Positions 43,629 to 51,837 of a DNA stretch of 59,584 bases are shown in pieces. Position 1 is the first letter of the stretch; every line of letters begins with the position of its first letter. The notes below the pieces were generated by a model that was not told where the DNA came from, ran no database searches, and saw only the letters and a list, made by a program, of their open reading frames with translations. The position numbers and the translations under genes were made by a program. Source of the stretch: Terriglobia bacterium (GTDB taxonomy: Bacteria; Acidobacteriota; Terriglobia; Bryobacterales; Bryobacteraceae); assembly GCA_020073365.1 (NCBI GenBank), contig JAIQFL010000015.1:1-59584 (forward strand), in the 5' to 3' direction.

Positions 43629-43685
43629 AACCCGGGACAGACGGGCTCACCGGCGGCTGGCGCACGCATCCTGATCGGGTGAGCG

Positions 43686-46600
43686 TCACTTCTTTTCGGT
43701 AGCCTTCGCCGGCCCGCCTTCATTCTTGAATATCCCCTTCAGGCGATTAAGGAAGCCTTTTTGCCCCTCCTGGCTGGGTTGGCCCGGAACCTGTTGTTTC
43801 GCGGCGGCGTCGGCATCCGGAGATTCCTGCCGCCGGGCGCGCGTAGCGGCTCCAGGTGCCACGACGCCATCGCCGGACGATCCAGCGATGCGAGGCGGAG
43901 TATCAGACGGCGGCCGTGCTGTTCTCCCAGACGATGGGGTATCCCAACCGGCAACACTGGCGTTCCCCTTTCGCGCGCCTCCGTGCAGCGGGCACGTACC
44001 TACGGGTTGGGTCCCCGCTATATAAACTTCCTTCCGGGTCTTGGGGCAGGCCGTCGTGGCGGGCATACCCGATAGCGGGTCGATGTCGATGGAAACGATG
44101 CCGTCCGGGCCAGCGAAGGGCTTGGTGTCGCGATACTCGCGGTACTGGAGCGCGCGCTTCATGAACTCCATCCAGATGGGCGCGGCCGAACGGGCGCCTT
44201 CCAGGTCGAGATCCCGATTGTCTTCGAATCCCACCCACACCAGACAGAGCAACTCGGAAGTGTAGCCCGCGAACCAGCCGTCGCGCGAAGAGCCGGTGGC
44301 CGCCGCCGCCGGGACGTTGAAGCCATACCGGGTGCGAACGTCGCTCGCGACGCCGCTTCTCAGGACCTCCTCCATCAGACTGGTCATGAGATACGCTACG
44401 CGCGGGTCGAGCACCTGTTTGGTTTCCAGTTTCTCCTGGTAGGGGGTTTTGCCGTCGGGCGCCCGCACCTGGGTGAGGAAATCCGGCTTCACGTAGTGAC
44501 CCTGATTGGCAAACATGCTGTAGGCGGCGGCTGCCTCCAGCGGGGTGATGTCGTATGCTCCCAGCGCCACCGACGGGGTCGGGTGGAGCTTGTAATTCAT
44601 CCCGGCACGGTTGGCCATGTCCACCACCGCATCGTACCCCACCATTTCGGCCACCTTTACGGCGGGGATATTGAGGGAGTGCGCCAGCGCTTCCCGCAGC
44701 GTGATCTTGCCGCGGAATGTCTTGTCGAAATCGCCTGGCTCGTAGGAGCGGCCGTCGTACCAGAAGGTGGTTGGCTCGTCGAGCACGATGGTGCTGGGAG
44801 TGAGGATTCGTGGCCCGCCCTTGATGGCCGTATCGAGTGCGGCAGCATATACAAACGGCTGGAAGATCGACCCGGGCGGGCGCTTTGCCAGGATGTGGTC
44901 GAGCTGGCTCAAGCCGTAATTCCGGCCGCCAACCAAAGCCTTGACCGCGCCGGTGTGCGGATCGATGGCCACCAGCGCCGCTTGTGGCTCGGGAGGCGTC
45001 TGGCCCTTGAACCGGGATTGCTTGCTGATCTGCTCATCTACATTCTGCATGCCCAACCGGATGGCTTCCGAAGCGGCGCGCTGCAGGCGCATGTCAAGCG
45101 TGGTATAGACTCGAAAGGCATTGGACTGGAAATTCTCATCCTGGAACTTGCTTTCGAGGAAGTCGTTCACCAGGTCCACGAAGTAGGGAGCTTCCACCGA
45201 TTGCGTGGCGGCTCTCGCCACCGTAAGGGGCGCCTCGATCGCCAGGGCGAAATCCCGATCGCCGATGTTCCCGTTGGCCCGCATCAGCCCCAGCACCTCG
45301 TTGCGCCGCTCGCGCAGACGGTCCGGATGACGGAACGGGTCGAGGTCGGCCGGCGAGAGGGGCATACCTGCAAGCTGCGCGGCCTCCGGCAGAGTGATCT
45401 GGGAGAGGTCCTTCCCGAGGTACGTTTCGGCTGCCTGGCCGAAGCCCCGGATGTGGAAGCTCCCGCGCGCGCCCAGGTCCACCTGATTGGCGTAGTCTTC
45501 GAAAATCACCTCTTTAGACAACTTCTGCTCGACCTCGAGGGTGATGATTGCCCTGCTCAATCGGCTCTGGGGACCCCAGAGCAGGTCCACCAGCTTTTGG
45601 GTAATCGTCGGTCCGCCGAAGGGATCGAAACCACTGTGCTGGAAGAAGCGCTTGTCCTCCGCCGCGGTGACGGCCTGGACCAACACCGGGGGGGTATCGG
45701 GGAATTTCACGATGCGGCGCTTCTCGCGACTGGCATCGGTCAGATTGGTGATGAGCGGCGGCTCCAGTTGGTACTGGCTGCGGAGCGTGTTGTCACGCAG
45801 CGAAATAATCTGCGAGATCCTGCCGCCGGCGAACTTGACCACGCCCGGTTCCTGGTCGAAGTAAGAATCGCGTCCCGGGAAGATGGAGATGGAATTCTGC
45901 GTGATCTGGTAGGAACCGACCAGATTGCCGCGGCTTTCGTTATAGCCGCTGCGGCGCAGTCCGGCTGCGATTTCCGAGAGAGAGGTAACGTCGCCCACCG
46001 CTAACGATTCCGGTGCGGCGAACAGCCTCGTGGTATTGGCAAAAACTCCGGCTCGCAGTTTCTGGTCGACTACGCGCGCGTAGGTCGCGTAGAAGTAAGT
46101 GAACACTCCCAACCCGAGCACCGCCAGGACGCCGATCGCCATGAGGGCCACGAATACTGCCCTGCGGGCGAGCAGTCCTCGCACTACCACCGACCGGCTC
46201 CGCACCGCGGATCGCAGACGCTCCACCGCCTGTCGGCGCCGCTCCTCACGTTCCTGCCGCTTTTGCTCGGCGGCGATTCTCTTCGCCTGCGCTTCTTCGG
46301 CGCGCCGGATGGCTTCTTCCCGTTCCCTGCGGATGCTTTCCCGCGCGTCCTCGCAGGCACGCTGCATCTCGGAGGCCGACGAGTAGCGCGCCTCGCGCTC
46401 CCGTTCCAGGGTGCGCATTACGACAGCGCATGCCGCCTCCGGGAGGTCCGGCTTGATCTGCCGCAGGGGAGCGGGCACTTGCTGGAGCCGCTGCAGCAGC
46501 GCAGCCATGGCGGTTTCGCCTCGGAAGGGCAGAACCCCGGTCAGCATCTCATGCAGCACCAGCCCGAGAGAGTAGAGGTCGGTGCGGCAGTCCAGTTCAC

Positions 46601-47264
46601 TGCTCGGGCGGCCGAGCGCCTGCTCCGGCGACGCGTAATCCAGCGTGCCGACAAAATAGCCGGTGGTCCCGGCCAGTACGCCGGTGAACCCGAGGCCCGC
46701 TTCTTCCCTGACTTTGGCGATGCCGAAATCGATGACCTTCACCGCCTCCTGGCCATCCGGCCCTCGGGCCAGCAGCAGGTTGTGCGGCTTGATGTCGCGG
46801 TGGATGATGCCGCTCGAATGCGCGGCCTGGAGGGCCGAACAGGTCTCAGCGGCGATGCGTAACGCCTCCGAGGGGTCGATCGTTCCGGCACGCCGCAGGC
46901 GGTCGCGCAGGCTCTCGCCTTCGACGAACTCCATCGCCACGAACGGCCGACCGTCTTCGGCGATGTCCGCATCCTCCACCCGTACGATGTTGGGATGCTC
47001 CACCCGCCGGAGGATCTGAGCTTCCGCCAGGAACCCGGAACCCGGCTGAAGCAGGACCTTTACGGCACGATCCTCGTTCCACAGCAGGTGCCGGGCGCGA
47101 TACACCACCGCCATCCCGCCGAAGCCGAGTATCCCTGTGATCTGGTATTTCTGCCGCAGCACCGCACCCGGCTCCAGAATCCCGGCGACGAGCGCGAATC
47201 CATCGAGGGAACAGACTTCCACCGTGTCACCATAGCTGGATTGGCAGGAGGGACAGATCTTCAC
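43686..47264 (-). CDS. Ser/Thr protein kinase fused to a class A PBP-like ectodomain
   Basis: 1192 residues from the GTG at 47264, which places the zinc-ribbon-like KICPSCQSSYGDT and VCSLDG at the N terminus. The kinase (about 35-300) looks active: GFGG loop, VK69, HRDIKPHN (155-162), D179 of DFG and YASPEQA. An Arg/Glu-rich coiled coil (about 305-355) and one TM helix (about 368-394) follow. Outside lies a GT51 transglycosylase-like domain (about 525-665: AAEDKRFFQHSGFD, TITQKL, AAETYLGK) and a transpeptidase-like domain. SxxK reads SIFQ (799-802), SxN is SLN (863-865) and KTG reads ATG (989-991); the second GT glutamate aligns with Arg571, and about 20 residues before TITQ are missing. Thus probably a wall-sensing pseudoenzyme receptor kinase. 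Confidence 0.9.
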   Translation of the reverse strand: MKICPSCQSSYGDTVEVCSLDGFALVAGILEPGAVLRQKYQITGILGFGGMAVVYRARHLLWNEDRAVKVLLQPGSGFLAEAQILRRVEHPNIVRVEDADIAEDGRPFVAMEFVEGESLRDRLRRAGTIDPSEALRIAAETCSALQAAHSSGIIHRDIKPHNLLLARGPDGQEAVKVIDFGIAKVREEAGLGFTGVLAGTTGYFVGTLDYASPEQALGRPSSELDCRTDLYSLGLVLHEMLTGVLPFRGETAMAALLQRLQQVPAPLRQIKPDLPEAACAVVMRTLEREREARYSSASEMQRACEDARESIRREREEAIRRAEEAQAKRIAAEQKRQEREERRRQAVERLRSAVRSRSVVVRGLLARRAVFVALMAIGVLAVLGLGVFTYFYATYARVVDQKLRAGVFANTTRLFAAPESLAVGDVTSLSEIAAGLRRSGYNESRGNLVGSYQITQNSISIFPGRDSYFDQEPGVVKFAGGRISQIISLRDNTLRSQYQLEPPLITNLTDASREKRRIVKFPDTPPVLVQAVTAAEDKRFFQHSGFDPFGGPTITQKLVDLLWGPQSRLSRAIITLEVEQKLSKEVIFEDYANQVDLGARGSFHIRGFGQAAETYLGKDLSQITLPEAAQLAGMPLSPADLDPFRHPDRLRERRNEVLGLMRANGNIGDRDFALAIEAPLTVARAATQSVEAPYFVDLVNDFLESKFQDENFQSNAFRVYTTLDMRLQRAASEAIRLGMQNVDEQISKQSRFKGQTPPEPQAALVAIDPHTGAVKALVGGRNYGLSQLDHILAKRPPGSIFQPFVYAAALDTAIKGGPRILTPSTIVLDEPTTFWYDGRSYEPGDFDKTFRGKITLREALAHSLNIPAVKVAEMVGYDAVVDMANRAGMNYKLHPTPSVALGAYDITPLEAAAAYSMFANQGHYVKPDFLTQVRAPDGKTPYQEKLETKQVLDPRVAYLMTSLMEEVLRSGVASDVRTRYGFNVPAAAATGSSRDGWFAGYTSELLCLVWVGFEDNRDLDLEGARSAAPIWMEFMKRALQYREYRDTKPFAGPDGIVSIDIDPLSGMPATTACPKTRKEVYIAGTQPVGTCPLHGGARKGNASVAGWDTPSSGRTARPPSDTPPRIAGSSGDGVVAPGAATRARRQESPDADAAAKQQVPGQPSQEGQKGFLNRLKGIFKNEGGPAKATEKK

Positions 47265-47337
47265 AGACAAACGACCCTGTCGGAAGATTCTAGCACTTGA
47301 GGCTTCGGAATGGACGTGATTTGTAAGAGTAACTGCC

Positions 47338-47480
47338 TTACGCCGCGATGATCTCCTGCCGCTTCGGAATTCCGCCGGGCCATTCCTGCAATCGCGCGGT
47401 CCAGCGATGCGAGCACGCCGCCGTGGGTAGCTGCCAGAACAGCAGGTAGGCATCCGTGACCTGCCGATGACCGGTCAACG
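47338..47480 (-). pseudogene. Remnant of a PIN-domain toxin gene (3' end)
   Basis: On the minus strand one frame reads LTGHRQVTDAYLL and the +1 frame continues ATHGGVLASLDRAIAG. Together they form the usual C-terminal PIN/VapC sequence (TDAYLL...A...HGG.LA.LDR). A frameshift joins them and the 5' two thirds of the gene is gone. It lies just downstream of the intact PIN gene, so a second VapC-type locus has decayed here. Confidence 0.7.
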
Positions 47481-47489
47481 GCTTGCCAG

Positions 47490-47912
47490 CTAAGCCTTTG
47501 GCGGTTTGGTTCCGATCCACTCCAGCCGCAGTCCCTCCGAGGCCAAACTGAGCATTTCCCGATCCCCGGTAACCAGGGGAGCCCCCTGCCGGATGGCGGT
47601 CGCGGCGGCAAACGCATCGGCATACGAAATCGCATGGCGCGCCTTCAATGTGGCTGCGTGCAGCACCAGATCGTCAGGTGCGGAGATCACCTCCAGCGGA
47701 CGCCTCCGGAGATTTCTCAACACGGCATGGGCCGCCGGCTCCCCACGCGATTTGGCCGACAGATAAAAGACTTCGCCGAGGTTGAGTATGCTGATCATGA
47801 GTTGCACCCGCCCGGCTTCGGCCTGGTTCCACAAGTCTGCCATCCGTTCGGCCCCAGGCGCCTGATTCTTGAGCCACGCCAGAATGATCCATGAATCCAG
47901 CACCAGAATCAT
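47490..47912 (-). CDS. PIN-domain toxin, VapC type
   Basis: 140 residues with the four acidic positions of PIN RNases: D6 in LVLDSWIILAW, E in LNLGEVFYL, D in YADAFAAATA and D in VTGDREML. VapC toxins cleave tRNA or rRNA when released from their antitoxin. Its ATG overlaps the stop of the upstream antitoxin-like gene (ATGA), the standard toxin-antitoxin layout. Confidence 0.88.
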   Translation of the reverse strand: MILVLDSWIILAWLKNQAPGAERMADLWNQAEAGRVQLMISILNLGEVFYLSAKSRGEPAAHAVLRNLRRRPLEVISAPDDLVLHAATLKARHAISYADAFAAATAIRQGAPLVTGDREMLSLASEGLRLEWIGTKPPKA

Positions 47913-48169
47913 CCGCGATCCTGGTCCTTGGAAAGCTCGGCTTGTCGCTCGCGCTGCCGCAGTTCCAGCACGTCGCTGTCGCGCAGGAATCCGCGGAGAT
48001 CCGCCGGAGCGTCATCGCCGCTTTCATCGATCCACCGGCCGATCAGGTCCTCCACGACTCTTTGGATGCTGGTGCCCCGTTTCAGTACACATTGCCGCAG
48101 TTGCCGATGCTTGCGCGCGTCCAGCCGGATCGCGACGTTCACAGGCCGTTCTTTATGGTCTCTCCCCAT
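47909..48169 (-). CDS. Antitoxin-like protein, probable ribbon-helix-helix
   Basis: 86 residues from the ATG at 48169. NVAIRLDARKHRQLRQCVLKRGTSIQRVVEDLI has the strand-helix-helix pattern of CopG/Arc-type antitoxins. The C-terminal tail (FLRDSDVLELRQRERQAE) would wrap the toxin. Overlaps the PIN gene by 4 nt. The upstream region has the related blocks TGCATTCATTGTAGTGC and TGCATGCATTGCAGCAC (about 48169-48206), likely the autoregulatory operator. Confidence 0.8.
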   Translation of the reverse strand: MGRDHKERPVNVAIRLDARKHRQLRQCVLKRGTSIQRVVEDLIGRWIDESGDDAPADLRGFLRDSDVLELRQRERQAELSKDQDRG

Positions 48170-48228
48170 GCATTCATTGTAGTGCTCAAATGCATGCATT
48201 GCAGCACATGCGACGCATCCGTACAATT

Positions 48229-48290
48229 CTTAATTTTTTAGTTGACAACCGCCGCAACCCGGTTCACAATGCTCTTAATTCTTTAGTTGA
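48229..48290 (+). promoter_or_regulatory. BlaI-type operator pair and promoter
   Basis: A 17-bp sequence is repeated directly: CTTAATTTTTTAGTTGA (48229-48245) and CTTAATTCTTTAGTTGA (48274-48290), 16 of 17 identical, 45 bp apart. Between them lie -35 TTGACA (48242-48247) and a weak -10 CACAAT (48265-48270) with 17-bp spacing. The repeats bracket the promoter, as expected for repression by the BlaI protein encoded just downstream. Confidence 0.65.
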
Positions 48291-48303
48291 AGGAGCGTGC
48301 CGG

Positions 48304-48690
48304 TTGCCTCGTAAGAAATCTCCGAACCTGACCGAAGCTGAGTTGCGGCTCATGGACGTCATTTGGGAGAAGGGAACCGCCACCGTCGCCGAAGTGGCGG
48401 AGGCGCTGCCCAAGGAATTGGGGCTGGCCTACAATTCGGTTCTCACCACCCTCAGAATCCTGGAAGAAAAAGGCTACCTGAGCCACACCAAGCCGGAAGA
48501 GGCGCGGGCCTTCGTGTACAGTGCCGTGGTGGGACGTGACGAAGCCGGCCGCAACGCCGTGCGCTACCTGGTGAGCCGGTTCTTCCGGAACTCACCCGAA
48601 CTGCTGGTCCTCAACCTTCTGGAAGATGAAGAACTGGGCGCGAACGAACTGCAGCGGATCCGGACTTTAATCGCGGAGGAAGAGCAATGA
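48304..48690 (+). CDS. BlaI/MecI family transcriptional repressor
   Basis: 128 residues from a TTG with GGAG eight bases upstream; the frame is open far upstream but the extension overlaps the promoter region. Winged helix: LTEAELRLMDVIWEKGTATVAEVAEAL, AYNSVLTTLRILEEKGYL. C-terminal dimerisation helices: AVRYLVSRFFRNSPELLVLNLLEDEEL. First gene of a BlaI-BlaR1-repeat-protein operon, overlapping the protease by ATGA. Second such repressor in the window. Confidence 0.92.
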   Translation: MPRKKSPNLTEAELRLMDVIWEKGTATVAEVAEALPKELGLAYNSVLTTLRILEEKGYLSHTKPEEARAFVYSAVVGRDEAGRNAVRYLVSRFFRNSPELLVLNLLEDEELGANELQRIRTLIAEEEQ

Positions 48691-50720
48691 GCGGAATCCT
48701 CGAAAATCTCAATCAGGCGTCAACCGTGGCCGTCGCCGCGGTGCTCAACAGCCTGTGGCAGGCGGTCGCCCTGGCGGCGGGCGCGTGGCTCGCCATGAGG
48801 CTTTCGCCTCGCATGAACGCGGCAACCCGGCACGTCCTGTGGTGGACGGTCTTGGCCGTGATTCTGGTGCTGCCGATGGCGCCGGGCATCCTCGCGAGAT
48901 GGCGAGCCCCGTCGGAACCGGTAGCTCAGGTTCAGGCGGCTGCGACGGCGCCGCCGGGGGGAGAGCCCGCGCCGCTGGACGCCGAACCCGTAGCGCTTGC
49001 GGTCCAGGCATGGCGGACCTCCGTCACGCGGCCAACTCCTCCGCCTTCGGCCCATCCCCTGGAGCTTCGCGCCGGCGCGTGGCCGTCCTGGATTGTGGCC
49101 CTCTGGTCGGCTGTCATGCTGTTACAGTTGGGACGAATCGCCTGGAGCTACCGCTACCTGTGCGATGTCAAGCGGCGGGCGCAACGGGCATCGCCGGAGT
49201 TGCGCCGCAACTTCGACGCCTGGATGATGTCGTGCGGCGTTCACCGGCCCACCCGCCTGCTGGTGTCGAGCGAAATTGTATCGCCGATGGCGGTGGGTTT
49301 CCGGCACCCGGCCGTCATCCTGCCGGCGTCCCTGCTCACGCAATTTCAGGAGCCCGAACTGGATCACGTACTGCTGCACGAACTGGCTCACATCGCGCGC
49401 CAGGACGATTGGTCCAACCTCTGCGCCAGGCTTGCGAGTGCGGTGCTGTTGCTACATCCCGCCGCCGCGTGGGTGCTGCGGCGCATCGAGCGCGAGCGCG
49501 AAATCGCCTGTGACGACTGGGTGGTTTCGATGACCGGAGAGGCGCGGCCGTACGCCGCCAGCCTGGCACGCCTGTTCGAGCTGTGCTTCTCCCGCCGGCG
49601 GATGCTGCTGGCATCGGGCATGGCGGGGCGCGCTTCCCATTTGGGCGATAGGATCGAGATGCTGCTCCACCGCCGCGAGTTCACACCGAAGGCGTCCGTA
49701 GCGCGAGTCACGATGAGCACGGTGGTTCTGCTGGCGTGCGCGGTTGCTGGTGCCGAGGTCCCCAGTTGGCTGGGCTTTGCACAAGCAGCGCCGCCGGCCT
49801 TTGCACAAGCCGCCCCTGAAGTTGCGCAGGACCAGACGCCGCCGGCCGCGCCGCGGACTGCGGCCGCCCCGAGCGCGCCTGAGGCCCCGCAGCCCGCAGT
49901 GGCAGCGAGTACGCCGCGTCCGCAGGCCGCCATCGCGGCCCCGCAAGCTCCAGGCCCCGCCGTAGCATCCACGCCAGTGGCATTGGATGTTAGCCCGGCT
50001 CTCAGCGCGCTTCGGGCCTCACAGAATGACTTGGCACGCCTGGAGGCCGCCAGGGCGGAGTTGGCCAGCAAGGGGTACAACTCACGTCACCCGGATATGG
50101 TGAAGATCCAGCGCGAAATCGCCATGATGCAGGATGCGATCAGAAGCGTAGCCGCCCCCACGCCACGGCCTGCGCCCGCCTCCACCGCCGCGCCGAATGG
50201 CTCCTTCCTGGCGGCCCTGGTAGCCGCCGGCTATGGCAACCTGTCGGTCGACGAGATCATCAACTTGAAAAACGCGGGCGTGTCGGCGCAGTTTCTCGCG
50301 GGCATCAACCAGGCCGGCTGGGGCAAGCTGTCTCCCCAGGAAATGATCGGCCTGTGCCAGCGCGGCGTCGGTCCGGACTACGTCCGCAAGATCAAAGATG
50401 CGGGCATAAGGGACGTCACACTCCAGGATGTGATGGATCTGGCCGCCCACGGCGTTCGGCCTGAGACTATTCACGAGATCCACTCCCTGGGCTTCGGCCC
50501 TTATACCGCGAAACAGGCCATCCAGTTCGCGGAGGTTGGCTTGCAACCCGATCTGTTCCGCGCGCTGAAGGAAACCGGGCTGGGAAGTGCCTCGCCTGGT
50601 GACATTGTTGAAGCACACATGGTAGGGCTGAGCGGTCGCGACCTTCGCGAGGCCAGGCAGTACGGTTCGAACCTGACCCTCAAACAGATCATCAAGCTGA
50701 AAATGGCGGGAGTCCTCTGA
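48687..50720 (+). CDS. BlaR1-like M56 peptidase with C-terminal 29-residue repeats
   Basis: 677 residues. The N-terminal half is the membrane M56 protease: LNSLWQAVALAAGAWLAMRL, a second helix, PSWIVALWSAVMLLQLG, then VLLHELAHIARQDD with the zinc motif at H231-H235 and EREIACDDWVVSM. A further helix (VTMSTVVLLACAVAGAE) and a Pro/Ala-rich linker (about 365-435) with a short coiled coil lead to the exported C terminus. From about residue 508 six copies of a 29-residue unit occur, e.g. LAGINQAGWGKLSPQEMIGLCQRGVGPDY. The penicillin-binding sensor of classical BlaR1 is absent; the repeats replace it as likely sensor. Confidence 0.9.
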   Translation: MSGILENLNQASTVAVAAVLNSLWQAVALAAGAWLAMRLSPRMNAATRHVLWWTVLAVILVLPMAPGILARWRAPSEPVAQVQAAATAPPGGEPAPLDAEPVALAVQAWRTSVTRPTPPPSAHPLELRAGAWPSWIVALWSAVMLLQLGRIAWSYRYLCDVKRRAQRASPELRRNFDAWMMSCGVHRPTRLLVSSEIVSPMAVGFRHPAVILPASLLTQFQEPELDHVLLHELAHIARQDDWSNLCARLASAVLLLHPAAAWVLRRIEREREIACDDWVVSMTGEARPYAASLARLFELCFSRRRMLLASGMAGRASHLGDRIEMLLHRREFTPKASVARVTMSTVVLLACAVAGAEVPSWLGFAQAAPPAFAQAAPEVAQDQTPPAAPRTAAAPSAPEAPQPAVAASTPRPQAAIAAPQAPGPAVASTPVALDVSPALSALRASQNDLARLEAARAELASKGYNSRHPDMVKIQREIAMMQDAIRSVAAPTPRPAPASTAAPNGSFLAALVAAGYGNLSVDEIINLKNAGVSAQFLAGINQAGWGKLSPQEMIGLCQRGVGPDYVRKIKDAGIRDVTLQDVMDLAAHGVRPETIHEIHSLGFGPYTAKQAIQFAEVGLQPDLFRALKETGLGSASPGDIVEAHMVGLSGRDLREARQYGSNLTLKQIIKLKMAGVL

Positions 50721-50722
50721 TC

Positions 50723-51088
50723 ATGGACAAGAAAGCAACTACAGTCGCAATCATCGTAGGCGGCGTGCTGCTGGCTGTGCTCATCGCGACCGGCCAGGCT
50801 CCGCTCCAAGCCACACGCCAGGAATGGAAACTCAAAAGCAGCGATTCGCCGGGCATGGTGCACTTCACGGTGGAGCGGTGGAAGCCCGGCAACCATTGGT
50901 CCACCAGCACCGACGTACGGTTCGCCAACTTCCGCGGCCTTTCGCGCGACACCATCGAGAGCGGGGGCCCGGCCAAATTCGAATACGTGCAGGATGCCGG
51001 CCGCCTGTTGTGCCAGGGCAGTTTCTCGTGGGCCGGGGATCGGGGACCTTCCGGTTCGAACCCGATCCCCAATACACGTCGGAGCTGA
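50723..51088 (+). CDS. N-terminal fragment of a frameshifted repeat protein
   Basis: 121 residues as read. A single TM helix (VAIIVGGVLLAVLIATGQAP) precedes a beta-rich domain (EWKLKSSDSPGMVHFTVERW, STDVRFANFRGLS, FEYVQDAGRLLCQGSFSWAG). The frame is lost at about 51030-51034, where TGGGCC probably stood as TGGGGCC; adding one G gives FSWGRGSGTFRF and runs into the repeat region. It starts 2 bp after the protease gene, so it is the third gene of the BlaI operon. Confidence 0.75.
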   Translation: MDKKATTVAIIVGGVLLAVLIATGQAPLQATRQEWKLKSSDSPGMVHFTVERWKPGNHWSTSTDVRFANFRGLSRDTIESGGPAKFEYVQDAGRLLCQGSFSWAGDRGPSGSNPIPNTRRS

Positions 51089-51837
51089 AGACGCTGGGCT
51101 ACGATGCCCCGGATGACGAACAGCTCTTCACCATGATGCTCACCGGCGTGAGCCTGGAGTTCGCGCGGGGCGCACGGGACGCGGGCCTGGGCGCCTCCAC
51201 CAGGCAGCTCATCGACCTGCGGATTCACGGCGTGACGCTCGATTATGTCCGCGAGGCGCGGCAGGCCGGCTACCAGAAACTCTCCGCGCAGGATTACATC
51301 GATCTCTCGATACACGGGGTCCGCACGGGTTTCCTGCGCGATCTGAAAACCTACGGCTATAACCTGTATCCGCGCGACATCGTGGAACTGCGCATCCACG
51401 GGGTCACCAGCGAGTTTATCGGTGATCTGAAAGACGCCGGCTACGATCTTTCCTCCAGCCAAATCGTGGAATTGAGCATTCACGGCGTGAATTCCGGCTT
51501 CCTGCGCGATCTGAAGAACTACGGATTGCAGCCGCACGCCTCCGACCTGGTGCAGTTGAAAATCCATGGCGTGTCGCCGGACTACCTCAAGGGGCTGAAG
51601 GACGCGGGCTACAGCGGCCTCTTCGCGAGCGAAATCACCGATCTTAGGATCCACGGCGTTTCGGTCGATTTCATTCAGGAGGCCAAGAGCCTGGGATACA
51701 ACTTCACCCCGCAGCAACTGATCGACCTGCGGATCCACGGCGTGGATGGAGCGTACCTGCGGCGTCTGCGCGATTCCGGACTGAAGAACCTGACGGCCGC
51801 GCAAATCGAGAAGCTGCGGATCCACGGCGTGGACTAG
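51028..51837 (+). CDS. C-terminal LRIHGV-repeat part of the frameshifted protein
   Basis: This is the continuation, in another frame, of the protein starting at 50723. After FRFEPDPQY it consists of nine units of about 28 residues, consensus LKDAGY..LS..QI.DLRIHGV..DFI, ending LRIHGVD. Each unit is likely two short helices, giving a solenoid. The same type of unit forms the C terminus of the adjacent M56 protease, but with more divergent sequence. No start codon with ribosome binding site is evident for a separate gene, so it is treated as the 3' part of 50723-51837. Family not recognised. Confidence 0.75.
   Translation: MGRGSGTFRFEPDPQYTSELKTLGYDAPDDEQLFTMMLTGVSLEFARGARDAGLGASTRQLIDLRIHGVTLDYVREARQAGYQKLSAQDYIDLSIHGVRTGFLRDLKTYGYNLYPRDIVELRIHGVTSEFIGDLKDAGYDLSSSQIVELSIHGVNSGFLRDLKNYGLQPHASDLVQLKIHGVSPDYLKGLKDAGYSGLFASEITDLRIHGVSVDFIQEAKSLGYNFTPQQLIDLRIHGVDGAYLRRLRDSGLKNLTAAQIEKLRIHGVD

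Larger units (their letters stand above)
42968..43667. repeat. 20-bp direct repeats flanking the Uma2 gene
   Basis: CACCGGCGACTGGCGCACGC at 42968-42987 (end of the CoA-binding gene) recurs as CACCGGCGGCTGGCGCACGC at 43648-43667, 19 of 20 identical. The Uma2 gene and its promoter lie between. This suggests that the Uma2 gene arrived as a unit that duplicated, or recombined at, the 3' end of the host gene. Confidence 0.7.

Noticed and set aside
44496-46004. 502-codon plus-strand frame inside the kinase-PBP gene
   Set aside because: Antisense shadow; the minus strand carries continuous kinase and PBP motifs.
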